64,000 nt of DNA, taken from assembly GCA_002304345.1 (NCBI GenBank), contig NEUU01000001.1, positions 62,001-126,000 on the forward strand, written 5' to 3'. Made by a program: the position numbers and the translations under genes. This stretch comes from Verrucomicrobia bacterium Tous-C9LFEB (GTDB taxonomy: Bacteria > Verrucomicrobiota > Verrucomicrobiia > Methylacidiphilales > UBA1321). Shown here in pieces: positions 37,162 through 45,472 of this stretch (the first letter of the stretch is position 1; the number at the start of each line of letters is the position of its first letter). Below the pieces are notes generated by a model, which worked only from the letters and a program-made list of their open reading frames with translations, was not told the DNA's origin and searched no databases.

Positions 37162-37674
37162 ATGACAACCAATCCCGACGATCGCACGGTTTTCCCCTCC
37201 GCTCCCATATCGTGGCGGCTTCAGGTCATTGGTTGGTCTGCTATTTTAGTTATACTGGCCCTGTTGATCTGGCTGCCACGCGCGGTTCGCATGCCGACCA
37301 CCAACAGCGCTCTCTTCTTTGTCTTCATCGCGGGAATCCTCTTCATCGCGTGGCTGATGAACCCCCGCAAGCTGATCCTTACTCGCGATCGCCTGATCAT
37401 TGAGCGATTCCTCCTGCCGATTTCGCTCCCGCGCGACTCAATGAGCGAGGCGAGAATCCAGCCGGAGGCGATGACTCCGTCCCTGCGCGTCTGCGGCAAT
37501 GGCGGCTTCTTTGCGTGGGTCGGCTGGTTCTACAAGAAGGAGTTCGGACTCTATCGCGCCTATGTCACGGACTCGAAAAAGACCGTTGTCTTTCGTGCCG
37601 GGAAGCGCATTTGCGTCGTTTCTCCCGCCGATCCCGAAGCCTTTATTGAGTGCTTACAGAGAAGCACTTATTAA
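37162..37674 (+). CDS. Membrane protein with PH-like domain
   Basis: A 170-residue protein with two transmembrane helices (residues ~23-40 and ~49-66) followed by a beta-rich domain starting PRKLILTRDRLIIERFLLPI, the pattern of bacterial PH-domain membrane proteins (bPH). Function unknown; such proteins are often envelope-stress or membrane-associated scaffolds. I start at the ATG at 37162, which follows the last hairpin of the repeat mosaic; an upstream ATG (37105) would translate through the repeats. Confidence 0.65.
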   Translation: MTTNPDDRTVFPSAPISWRLQVIGWSAILVILALLIWLPRAVRMPTTNSALFFVFIAGILFIAWLMNPRKLILTRDRLIIERFLLPISLPRDSMSEARIQPEAMTPSLRVCGNGGFFAWVGWFYKKEFGLYRAYVTDSKKTVVFRAGKRICVVSPADPEAFIECLQRSTY

Positions 37675-37763
37675 TTTTCCCCGGACGTTTGCTAGACCTA
37701 GTGTTGAAGCTTTCCCGCCTCTGTGGCGTCGAAGTAATCACAGCCATCAAGGCTGACAACATT

Positions 37764-38894
37764 ATGAAAAAGGGTTTGCTGTTACTGGTGCTCCTCTCCT
37801 GCTGGTTCCTCCCGAAGACCGTTTCGGCTCAGGAAATATCGATGGAATATTTTCAGGACTCACTGAGTCCCTACGGCACGTGGATTCGCGTGGCCGATTA
37901 CGGCGATTGCTGGCAGCCCTACGTCGACGATCCCGACTGGAGTCCCTACACGCTCGGGAATTGGGCGTACACGGATCAAGGCTGGCTCTGGGTTTCGGAC
38001 GAGCCGTTCGGCTGGGCCACCTATCACTATGGACGCTGGATCAATCTCGAAGGCCGCGGCTGGTGCTGGGTGCCGGGATATGCATGGGCTCCCGCGTGGG
38101 TGAGCTGGCGTTATGGCGACGGCTATTGTGGTTGGGCCCCGATGCCGCCGCCGCGCTTTGCCGGCGAGGTTGGTCCGGGCTGGTACAATTTTTGTCCCGC
38201 CAGCGCGATGGGCGAATCGTCCCTGCGCGTGGTCATCATCAACCGCAACTACAATTACCAATATGTCCGCCGCACGAACGTGATCAATGCGTACATCTCC
38301 ATCGGCAACGCGCGGATTTATTCCGGCCCGCCGATTCTGGAGGTCAATCGCTATGCTGTCCGCCGTCCCGTGCCGCGCTACACGATCGAGCGCAATGTTG
38401 TCGTCCGCGATCGCTACGACAATTTCCACCCGCAACCCAACGGCGGCAAGATTGTCGTCTATGCGCCTCCGGTTCGCCGCGAGAATTCGCCGTCGCCTCG
38501 TCCGTATCCTTCAGCCCAGGTGAGGACGCCCGTGGTCAATGATGGCCGTAATGTCTACCGTCCTCCGGCCGTTGGACCTTATGCCGTTCCCTCGGCTGTC
38601 CCGCAGCAAAACCGCGCCGCGAATGCCTCGGTGTACAAACACGAACCGGTGCCGCAACCGCAGCCCAGCCGAATTGGCCCGGTGCAAAGTCAGCCCCAGC
38701 CACAGCCTAGGCCCCAACCTCAACAACAGGTTCAGGCCCAACCGCAAGCTCAACCCCAGCCTCAACCTCAACCGCAGCGTTCCCAAGCCGTGTCGCCCAA
38801 TCCGGGCAATCCCTGGCAAGGTGGCGGCGCTCCGTCTCAGCGCGGAGGAGGGCAATCCTCCCCGGAAGGTCACCACGGGGGCGGCCATCGCTAA
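37764..38894 (+). CDS. Exported DUF6600-type YXWGXW-like surface protein
   Basis: A 376-residue secreted protein. Signal peptide MKKGLLLLVLLSCWFLPKTV...SAQ. Residues ~30-140 are rich in Trp, Tyr and Gly (SPYGTWIRVADYGDCWQPYV, GNWAYTDQGWLWVSDEPFGW, WCWVPGYAWAPAWVSWRYGD), the DUF6600 signature. The C-terminal third is a Pro/Gln-rich repeat (QPQPQPRPQPQQQ) ending in a Gly/His-rich tail. Probably an outer-membrane or extracellular structural protein; exact role unknown. The next gene converges on it with no gap. Confidence 0.82.
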   Translation: MKKGLLLLVLLSCWFLPKTVSAQEISMEYFQDSLSPYGTWIRVADYGDCWQPYVDDPDWSPYTLGNWAYTDQGWLWVSDEPFGWATYHYGRWINLEGRGWCWVPGYAWAPAWVSWRYGDGYCGWAPMPPPRFAGEVGPGWYNFCPASAMGESSLRVVIINRNYNYQYVRRTNVINAYISIGNARIYSGPPILEVNRYAVRRPVPRYTIERNVVVRDRYDNFHPQPNGGKIVVYAPPVRRENSPSPRPYPSAQVRTPVVNDGRNVYRPPAVGPYAVPSAVPQQNRAANASVYKHEPVPQPQPSRIGPVQSQPQPQPRPQPQQQVQAQPQAQPQPQPQPQRSQAVSPNPGNPWQGGGAPSQRGGGQSSPEGHHGGGHR

Positions 38895-41444
38895 TCACGT
38901 TTGAGGTTTCGCAGCGGGTAACGGTTTGCCGGGGTTTTGGCGCATCAGCTCCGGCAACTGGTTTCCCACGAACAGGACTCGCGGCGGCTCCGGTTCCGTC
39001 CACGGCGTGGCGTAGGGGATGCCGGGGTAGAGATCGAAGAAGTTGTCCGCGAGTTTCTTTTCGCCATCGAGATCGATGCAGACATTCCACGCAAACGCGT
39101 CGCTGGTGAAAATCGCCTGTCCGTCGCGCACTTCCACTTGCACGCGAGCCTCCGGCCACGCGATCTCGTGAAAGAGCGGTCCAAAGGTCCGGCTGCGCGC
39201 GATCAGTTTTCCGTTCTGGCTCAACATCGCGAATGGCATCGTTTGCGCGCGGTCGGTCCAAGCCGAGGCGGGAATCGTTGCCAGCCGCGTCGATGCATTC
39301 GGCTGCAATTCCACCGTCACGGTCGCGTCCTTCACGTAGGTGCCGGCCAGCGTGAAAATACCATGGTGCAGTTCGCCGCGAATCGTTTCCTGCGTGTCGT
39401 TCACGCCGCAGAAAATCACGTCATCGCCGTCTTCCACCACCACCACGTGGACCGCCGCCATGGCACGTCGTACGGGATGGAAACTCGGCGTCCGGCGCAG
39501 GTAATAATCCACGATGGTCCACGAGCGCGTCGCGGGCCAGCAATCATTGAACATCCAGAAGATCGCGGCTGAGCTGTCGAACATCCGGCGGCGGAAATTC
39601 TCGCAGTACTCGCGCAAGCCTTCGCCCTGAATCAATCCGGCCCAGTAGGTGAACGCCTCGATGGAAAGTTTCCGCGGCTCCACACCGAGCCAGAAACGGA
39701 ACATCTGATCGGGTGGGCTCGGTTCCCGCCAGCTGTCGACGGAATTATCGTGAAGTTGCCACGAGAATGAACCCGGAAAACGTTGGCCGTCGACCAGGCA
39801 GGCTTGCATCGTTGGCAGCGAGGTGGAGCCCAGGATGCCTCCTTCGTTTGGGAAGCGGCAGATCATTTGCCGGTACTTGCGGAAGTCCGTATCATCCATG
39901 CCAATCGTCCACGGATGCTGGTCACCAATCTCATGGGCATCGGGATCTTTTCCATCCGGCGAATACGGCGAACTCGGCTGATAGTAGTGCGTTCCGTCTT
40001 CCTTCGCGAGCAGCCGGGGCAGGGCGACATGAAAGAGGCCGTGATCGGGATGCACGACACCCTGATCATAGCCCCAGTGCCAGGCACCCGACTCCAGTTC
40101 GTTATTGCCGCACCAGATGATGAGACTGGGATGGGAAGCGAGTCGCCGGACGTTGTACGTAGCCTCCTTCATCACGTTGTTGAAAAAGCCTTCGTCTTGG
40201 GCGGGGTACTTGCTGCAGGCAAAGATGAATTCCTGCCAGACCAGAATGCCGCGTTCGTCGCACAGATCGTAGAACTCGTCGGCTTCGTAGAGCCCACCGC
40301 CCCAGATGCGCAGGAGGTTGTAATTGGCCTCGAGTGAGAGATCGATCAAAGTCTCGTAACGGGCTCGATCAATGCGGGCGAAGATCATGTCGGCGGGAAC
40401 AAAATTGCCGCCCTTGGTGAAAATTTTCCGCCCGTTTATTTCAATTATAAAGTAGCGTCCGCTCTGCGGGTGTTGATCCTGATTGATCACGACGCGACGG
40501 AATCCCACGAACACGGCGCGCTTTTCAAGCTGGGTGCCACTTACCTCGAGGGACACTTCCAATCGGTAGCGATCCGGGGCGCCGTGGCCCACCGGCCACC
40601 AGAGTTTGGGGTGAGGGATGCTGATAGAGGCTTCGAGCGGATGTAATCCCGGCTTGATCGTCACGTCCTGGCGGACGGTGACATTCGCTTCCGGGATGGA
40701 AATGACGAGCTGGGCCGGCGTCTCCTCCGCACGCAATCCTTCCGCGAACCAGCGGACTTTCACATCGCCCTGCGAGTAATCGTTACTGACAGTCGCGAGC
40801 GGAACGAGTTGATCCATCCGCGCTACATCGGTGCTCCATTCCAACGTGACGGGCTTGAAAATGCCCACGTTGATCAAGCGCGTCGACCAATCCCAGTTAA
40901 ATTGACACTGTGGTTTGCGCAACCAATGACGTTTCGTGATCTTCTCCCGGTCATTGACGCATTCCGGGGTATAGCCGTAGGCCGGTTTGTCCGCCGTACC
41001 GAAGAGCCCGCCTTCGAGGTGCACCACGAGAAGATTGCGACCTGAGCGTAGTTTTCCGGTAATATCGACCCGGCAGGGGTAAAAGGTATTCTCGTGGCGT
41101 CCGACCAGCACGCCGTTCAGATAGATCTCAGCGAAATAATCGAGACCCTCAAAATTCAGCCATGCATGGGAGTTGGCCAAGGCTTCCGCTGGCGCTTCAA
41201 ACTCACGACGATAGGACCAGAAACATTGCTCCGTCCACCGGGCGGCGAGACAGTTTGTTCCAAGATAGGGATCGGCAATCATCCCGGCTTTTAGCGCGTC
41301 CAAGTGAACTTCTCCGGGTACTTGTGCGGGAATATAGCGTAACGAATCGATCTCCTCATGCAGAGCATACCAACGACGTCCGCCGCGTTCGGTGTCAGTC
41401 CAGCGGACGAGCCAGGAGCCGTTCAAATCGAGAGAGTGGGTCAT
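38895..41444 (-). CDS. Beta-mannosidase, glycoside hydrolase family 2
   Basis: An 849-residue enzyme without an evident signal peptide. The GH2 sugar-binding domain starts LNGSWLVRW; the TIM barrel includes GGNFVPADMIF (346-356), LLRIWGGGLYEADEFYDLCD and the acid/base glutamate in WCGNNELESG (Glu449); Glu534 in FPNEGG is the likely nucleophile. GGNxxPADM and WGGGxYE are specific to the beta-mannosidase branch. It cleaves terminal beta-mannose from manno-oligosaccharides or glycans. SD AGGAAA precedes the ATG. The divergent AraC gene across the MITE-bearing gap is its likely regulator. Confidence 0.93.
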   Translation of the reverse strand: MTHSLDLNGSWLVRWTDTERGGRRWYALHEEIDSLRYIPAQVPGEVHLDALKAGMIADPYLGTNCLAARWTEQCFWSYRREFEAPAEALANSHAWLNFEGLDYFAEIYLNGVLVGRHENTFYPCRVDITGKLRSGRNLLVVHLEGGLFGTADKPAYGYTPECVNDREKITKRHWLRKPQCQFNWDWSTRLINVGIFKPVTLEWSTDVARMDQLVPLATVSNDYSQGDVKVRWFAEGLRAEETPAQLVISIPEANVTVRQDVTIKPGLHPLEASISIPHPKLWWPVGHGAPDRYRLEVSLEVSGTQLEKRAVFVGFRRVVINQDQHPQSGRYFIIEINGRKIFTKGGNFVPADMIFARIDRARYETLIDLSLEANYNLLRIWGGGLYEADEFYDLCDERGILVWQEFIFACSKYPAQDEGFFNNVMKEATYNVRRLASHPSLIIWCGNNELESGAWHWGYDQGVVHPDHGLFHVALPRLLAKEDGTHYYQPSSPYSPDGKDPDAHEIGDQHPWTIGMDDTDFRKYRQMICRFPNEGGILGSTSLPTMQACLVDGQRFPGSFSWQLHDNSVDSWREPSPPDQMFRFWLGVEPRKLSIEAFTYWAGLIQGEGLREYCENFRRRMFDSSAAIFWMFNDCWPATRSWTIVDYYLRRTPSFHPVRRAMAAVHVVVVEDGDDVIFCGVNDTQETIRGELHHGIFTLAGTYVKDATVTVELQPNASTRLATIPASAWTDRAQTMPFAMLSQNGKLIARSRTFGPLFHEIAWPEARVQVEVRDGQAIFTSDAFAWNVCIDLDGEKKLADNFFDLYPGIPYATPWTEPEPPRVLFVGNQLPELMRQNPGKPLPAAKPQT

Positions 41445-41507
41445 GGGGATGTTTCCTAATTTGATGTTTTACGATCATTACTTCACCACAGATCAGTAAA
41501 AGAATCT

Positions 41508-41524
41508 TCTGTCCAATGAACAGA
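41508..41524. promoter_or_regulatory. Candidate operator upstream of the beta-mannosidase gene
   Basis: TCTGTCCAATGAACAGA is a 17-base palindrome with seven of eight pairs matching, 64 bases before the mannosidase start. A site for the adjacent AraC regulator is a reasonable guess. Confidence 0.35.
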
Positions 41525-41537
41525 TAATTACGTTATA

Positions 41538-41813
41538 AGAACCTATCCACGATCTTTTCGAGGTGGCGCTGGGAGGAGAGAGGGGAGAAGGCAAGGCGCT
41601 AGCGACGATGGTATTAAGTAATACTTGAGGAGCGCCGCAACGCAGCCAGCTCCCCCTCTCTCGGCCCAGTCCGAAGGATTGCCGTTCTTTTGCCTCCGGC
41701 AGGGCGTTGTCGCAACAGGCCAAGATCGCTGCGGATATTGGCCTGCCGCTCCACCGCTCTTCGGAGGCAAAATCTCCGGCAACGCCACGCCGAAAAGATC
41801 GTGGATAGGTTCT
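41538..41813. mobile_element. MITE-like element with ~33-base terminal inverted repeats
   Basis: The left end (41538-41570) and the inverted right end (41781-41813) share the outer core AGAACCTATCCACGATC followed by TTTTCG, with 23 matching bases in a row, then a near-match ending GTGGCG. The interior codes for no transposase. TAA directly abuts both outer GAACC ends (41537-41539 and 41812-41814), compatible with a three-base target duplication of the TNA type made by some IS5-group transposases. Size and structure fit a non-autonomous MITE. The family is not identified. Confidence 0.7.
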
Positions 41814-41829
41814 AAGAACATTTGCCGAA

Positions 41830-42744
41830 ATGAAGCCGATCCCCCATCTCCTCTTCCGGGAAACCGCGCCGCACACCCCTTGTTTTCATCTGGTGCGCCA
41901 TACGTTCAAACCCCGGAGCAGCTTTTACCGTCATGGACACCGCGATTTTGCCGAGGTCTTTTGGGTGGAGGGTGGCACGGGGCTGCATCACGTCAACGGC
42001 ATTGCCCAACGGCTCGAGCCGGGGATGCTGGTGCTGATCCGCCAGTCGGATATTCATGGCGTGGTCACGCATGGCCAGGAAGCGTTGACGGTGGTGAATT
42101 GTTCCTTTCCGACTCTGGCGCTGCAGCAGTGGCCGCAACGTTACTTTGGGGGGCGACCCCTCTTTTTTTGGAGCCGGGAGACGCAGCCGCCCACTTATAA
42201 ACTGGAGCCGGAGCAACTCCAGCGGCTGCAGAAATGGACCGATCATCTTTCCATCTGTCCCAACGAACGGTTTCACCTCGATTGGTTCCTGCTCGACTTG
42301 ATGCACCTGCTGGAGCCGGGAGCCACGCATGGCGCGCGCGTCGAAACCTTGCCGGAGCGTTTACGCGTGGCGTTGCGGGAAATCCGCCAGTTGCGTCACT
42401 TTTCGGGCGGGGTTCATGAACTCGCCCGGTTGGCGGGCTGTTCACTCCAACATCTCAATCGTCTGCTCAAGCAATATAAGCAACCTCCGGCGGGCGAAAT
42501 TGTCACGGAAGCCCGTCTTCAGCACGCGGCTCGGGAATTGCGACTGACCGATCGCAAGATCATCGATTTGGGTTTGGAGGTGGGGTTTAACAATCTGGGC
42601 CACTTTTATCAGGTGTTCAAAAAACGTTACGGCCTCACGCCCCGTCAATTCCGCCTGCGGCAGCAGCGCTCCGTCTGGCAGGGGGTGACTACCGCCCCAG
42701 CAGGAAAGCGATCATTCCGAGCACGATCAATACCACGGCGGTGA
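41830..42744 (+). CDS. AraC-family regulator divergent from beta-mannosidase
   Basis: A 304-residue regulator with an N-terminal cupin (HGHRDFAEVFWVEGGTGLHH, FEP-like LEPGMLVLIRQSDIHGV) that would bind a sugar, and a C-terminal double HTH (VHELARLAGCSLQHLNRLLK and KIIDLGLEVGFNNLGHFYQV). Such regulators usually control a neighbouring glycoside hydrolase gene, here the divergent beta-mannosidase. The MITE ends 16 bases before its ATG, and no Shine-Dalgarno is visible, so its expression may depend on the element. The last 56 bases overlap the convergent zinc-ribbon gene. Confidence 0.9.
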   Translation: MKPIPHLLFRETAPHTPCFHLVRHTFKPRSSFYRHGHRDFAEVFWVEGGTGLHHVNGIAQRLEPGMLVLIRQSDIHGVVTHGQEALTVVNCSFPTLALQQWPQRYFGGRPLFFWSRETQPPTYKLEPEQLQRLQKWTDHLSICPNERFHLDWFLLDLMHLLEPGATHGARVETLPERLRVALREIRQLRHFSGGVHELARLAGCSLQHLNRLLKQYKQPPAGEIVTEARLQHAARELRLTDRKIIDLGLEVGFNNLGHFYQVFKKRYGLTPRQFRLRQQRSVWQGVTTAPAGKRSFRARSIPRR

Positions 42745-42967
42745 TCCACCAGACCGGATGAAGGTTTGTTTTTCGGGTTGGATTGCCGCCGAATTCCTCC
42801 GCGACGAACGCATTGTAATCGAATTCCGCGTCGGGCAAATCGAGTCCATCGTGCGCGTCATCCTCCTGCCAGCCGGACTTCGCATCGGCTCCGCAACCGG
42901 GGCAGGCCTTTGCTTGCTTCGGGACGAATTCGCCGCACACGGGGCAATCTCCAGGGGGCTTGAACAT
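42689..42967 (-). CDS. Zinc-ribbon membrane protein
   Basis: A 92-residue protein: N-terminal zinc ribbon with CPVCGEF and CPGCGAD (four Cys), an acidic middle (EDDAHDGLDLPDAEFD), and a C-terminal transmembrane helix (VWWITAVVLIVLGMIAFLLG). Small zinc-ribbon/tail-anchored proteins like this are common and uncharacterised. It overlaps the 3' end of the AraC gene in antisense by 56 bases, which is uncommon in this window. Confidence 0.75.
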   Translation of the reverse strand: MFKPPGDCPVCGEFVPKQAKACPGCGADAKSGWQEDDAHDGLDLPDAEFDYNAFVAEEFGGNPTRKTNLHPVWWITAVVLIVLGMIAFLLGR

Positions 42968-43067
42968 GGGAATAATCTCTATTGATAGTTTTTGGTCGCG
43001 ACAACGCTATCGAATTTTTGAAGAATCAGGTAGCGAATAAAAAGCCGACAGCGAAGGCGGGCAGCTT

Positions 43068-44675
43068 ATGGTAAAGCGGATGAGATCAACGATGACCGGT
43101 TTGCTCCTTGGGGTGTCTTTTCTTGTGGTCACGGTGTCGGCACGGGCTTACTCCCTCAATTTCCTCAGCAAAGCGGAACCGGGTAAATCCGTGGCCACTT
43201 TCGACTTCGCACGGGGACCGGAACCCGCTCGGGATAAACTTTCCCTTTCAGAAGGCGCGGTTCTGTCGGGTTCGGGTGTGGATCGGGTGTTGACCGCCAC
43301 ATCCAGCGGAAAGACGGAGTGGAACGTGATCTGCCAAACGTCCGTGGGCCTGTTGCAGGCGGAAAAGCGCTATCGCGTGAGCGTGGACTATTCGATTCCC
43401 GAGACTTTGGCGGAAGACAATTACGCTTACTTGAAGATTCGTTCCGAAGCACCGGGCGGACGCTGGCGTCCATTGCCAGTACTGGAGGGCAAGGCCGGAG
43501 TGGCGCAACATCTCGCCTACGAGTTTTTAACCGGTGCGGAATCCGATTGTACCATTGGAGTGGGACTGCATGGCCGTGGGGCGATCGCGGTCAAGCGAGT
43601 GGAGATCGAGGAATTGCCGTTGCTTTCCGGCCTCGATCATCTCGAGCCGGGAGAGGGGACTTGGAGTGATGTCCTGGGGGTTTGCGCTCATCTGGATTGG
43701 CGTCATTTCTACACCTCGGACGAGCAGATTGGGCGCACGCTCGACCTGTTGCAAAAAATGGGTGCGGGCTGGGTGAGAATGGGATTTTCGTGGGATCAGA
43801 TTTTTCCCAGTCGCAGAGGGCAGGCCGATCCGGAAACGATGCGTCGCCTTCGCTTGATCGTGAAGGAAGTGAACCGACGCAAAATGCATATCGTGGTGAT
43901 CGTGAACGCCACGCCCCGCTGGGCCAGTTCCAATCCGCTCGCGCTCCATGCCTGGCGTTATCCCGCGCGCGATCTCTCGGATTATGAGGATTATGTCCGC
44001 TTTTTGTCCCGTGAATTCAAGGGGCAGGTGCGTGATTGGGAAATCGGCAACGAGACCAATTGGCCGATGTTCTGGATGGGGTCCTTTGCGGATTACCTTC
44101 GGGAACTACACGCCGCCTCGAAAATTCTTCGCTCCAGCGATCCGAAGAATCGCATCCTCTGCGCCGGGCTCACGGATGCGGGACTCCACGGAATGAAAGG
44201 AAGCTATCGGGGAGCGCTGGCCGATCTCATGGCTCCCGAGAATGCGTCGGCCTACGATATTTTGTCCCTTCACTATTATCCTGGCATGGCGGAGGAAGCT
44301 CTTTATGCCGTGAATGGCGTCACGGCCTTGATGCGCGAAAAAGGTGCGGTGAAACCAATATGGATGACGGAGACGGGTTACTCTGTGGCCAACGGTCGCA
44401 CTCTCGAACAGCAGACCCGCATGCATGAAAAACTGATTCCGCTCCTTGCCGCGCATCCGGCCATTGAACGCGTTTTTATCTACAACGAGAGAGTGAAGGA
44501 TTTTGAAAGTGATCCCTACGAGCGCGGCTTCGGCCTACTCGAAGCCGATTTCACGCCGCGACCGGTTTATGGGAGGCTGAAGGAACTTTTTCAGCAACCT
44601 CCTCCACGCAAAATCCCCGCGCTCGATCCTAAGATCGTAAACTGGCATCTTAGTACCTGGGATTTATGCAATTAG
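43068..44675 (+). CDS. GH39-like exported glycosidase (clan GH-A)
   Basis: A 535-residue exported protein. Signal peptide around residues 8-27 (MTGLLLGVSFLVVTVSARA). Residues ~40-185 are a beta-sandwich; residues ~205-510 a TIM barrel with MGAGWVRMGFSWDQI, WEIGNETNW (candidate acid/base Glu329), DILSLHYYPGM and PIWMTETGYS (candidate nucleophile Glu435). The NE...TE spacing is that of GH39/GH5-like enzymes. Substrate unknown; nearness to beta-mannosidase suggests a plant or algal polysaccharide, but they are not in one operon. Confidence 0.8.
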   Translation: MVKRMRSTMTGLLLGVSFLVVTVSARAYSLNFLSKAEPGKSVATFDFARGPEPARDKLSLSEGAVLSGSGVDRVLTATSSGKTEWNVICQTSVGLLQAEKRYRVSVDYSIPETLAEDNYAYLKIRSEAPGGRWRPLPVLEGKAGVAQHLAYEFLTGAESDCTIGVGLHGRGAIAVKRVEIEELPLLSGLDHLEPGEGTWSDVLGVCAHLDWRHFYTSDEQIGRTLDLLQKMGAGWVRMGFSWDQIFPSRRGQADPETMRRLRLIVKEVNRRKMHIVVIVNATPRWASSNPLALHAWRYPARDLSDYEDYVRFLSREFKGQVRDWEIGNETNWPMFWMGSFADYLRELHAASKILRSSDPKNRILCAGLTDAGLHGMKGSYRGALADLMAPENASAYDILSLHYYPGMAEEALYAVNGVTALMREKGAVKPIWMTETGYSVANGRTLEQQTRMHEKLIPLLAAHPAIERVFIYNERVKDFESDPYERGFGLLEADFTPRPVYGRLKELFQQPPPRKIPALDPKIVNWHLSTWDLCN

Positions 44676-44713
44676 ACACTAGATGAAAAAGGCTATAGAG
44701 CAGAATGTCTTTT

Positions 44714-44763
44714 TGTAGGGCGCGATTGTATCGCGCCGCGGCGCTTCACCGAAGCGCCCTACA
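44714..44763. repeat. Double-hairpin REP-like element
   Basis: Outer arms TGTAGG (44714-44719) and CCTACA (44758-44763) enclose two tandem hairpins, GCGCGAT-TGT-ATCGCGC and GCGCTTC-ACC-GAAGCGC, joined by CGCG. The second hairpin matches the unit near 19508. It fills the space between the convergent GH39-like and adenylate kinase genes. Confidence 0.8.
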
Positions 44764-44772
44764 GTAAGGCTG

Positions 44773-45348
44773 CTAGTCGATGTGCGAAAGGATGTCGCGG
44801 GTGACGTGGTGGGGCGGTTGGCTGGATTCGATGTGGACGATCAATTCCTGGCCATAGAAATCGAGAACGGGCTTCGTTTCGTTTTCGTAGGTGACCTGAC
44901 GTTGGCGAATGGTCTCGTCGTTGGCGTCGTCGATGCGGTTTTCCTTGAGCGCGCGGCGCTTGATCCGCGCGTAGAGCTGCTGCTTGTCGGAGCAGGTGAG
45001 GTGGATCACTTTTTGAATGTCGAGGCGGTCGGAGAGCATGCGGGCCTGATTGCGATTGCGGGGGATGCCGTCGAGAATGAGGCGGTCGGTCTCGGGTTTG
45101 AAGCGGCCGGTGGTGACCATCTTTTCGATCTGTTGCGACCAGAGGTCAATGGTGATGTCGTCGGGAACGAGCGCGCCTTTGCTGGAGTATTCGAGGAAAG
45201 CCATGCCGATGGGGCTGGTGAGGTCGAGCGAGCGGAAGACGTCACCACAGGCGAAGTGCTGGAAGCCGGGGATGCTGCCGAGGATTTTGCCCTGGGTACC
45301 CTTGCCGGAACCGGGAGCGCCGAAGAGAAGGATGGCTTTGTATTTCAT
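44773..45348 (-). CDS. adk: Adenylate kinase (short-lid type)
   Basis: A 191-residue nucleoside monophosphate kinase: P-loop GAPGSGKGTQ at 10-19, FACGDVFRS AMP-binding region, LDGIPRNRNQA, and a short lid (RIKRRALKENRIDDANDETI) with no zinc-binding cysteines, as in the short-form adenylate/UMP-CMP kinases. It interconverts ATP + AMP and 2 ADP. Convergent with the GH39-like gene and divergent from the Tol-like operon. Substrate (AMP versus UMP/CMP) cannot be settled by eye; the gene may be a second adk. Confidence 0.88.
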   Translation of the reverse strand: MKYKAILLFGAPGSGKGTQGKILGSIPGFQHFACGDVFRSLDLTSPIGMAFLEYSSKGALVPDDITIDLWSQQIEKMVTTGRFKPETDRLILDGIPRNRNQARMLSDRLDIQKVIHLTCSDKQQLYARIKRRALKENRIDDANDETIRQRQVTYENETKPVLDFYGQELIVHIESSQPPHHVTRDILSHID

Positions 45349-45472
45349 GATCGCGGGGTTCGGTAACTATGCGGGAGCCAATGGGATTTGCAAGCCGGAT
45401 TGGCCTGTGAGACTGCCTTGCGCTCCGGGCAATGATCCGATAGCGTTGCTGCATCTCATTCCAAACCAATCT

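Larger units (their letters stand above)
41445..41829. other. 385-base divergent control region disrupted by a MITE-like element
   Basis: Shared upstream region of the beta-mannosidase (minus) and AraC (plus) genes. It consists of ~90 bases of A+T-rich sequence with a palindrome, then a 276-base terminal-inverted-repeat element, then 16 bases before the AraC start codon. No gene. Confidence 0.7.

Noticed and set aside
41493..41876. A 127-codon minus-strand frame inside the MITE region
   Set aside because: No transposase motif (DDE) and no ribosome-binding site; it spans the terminal repeats, so it is probably non-coding.
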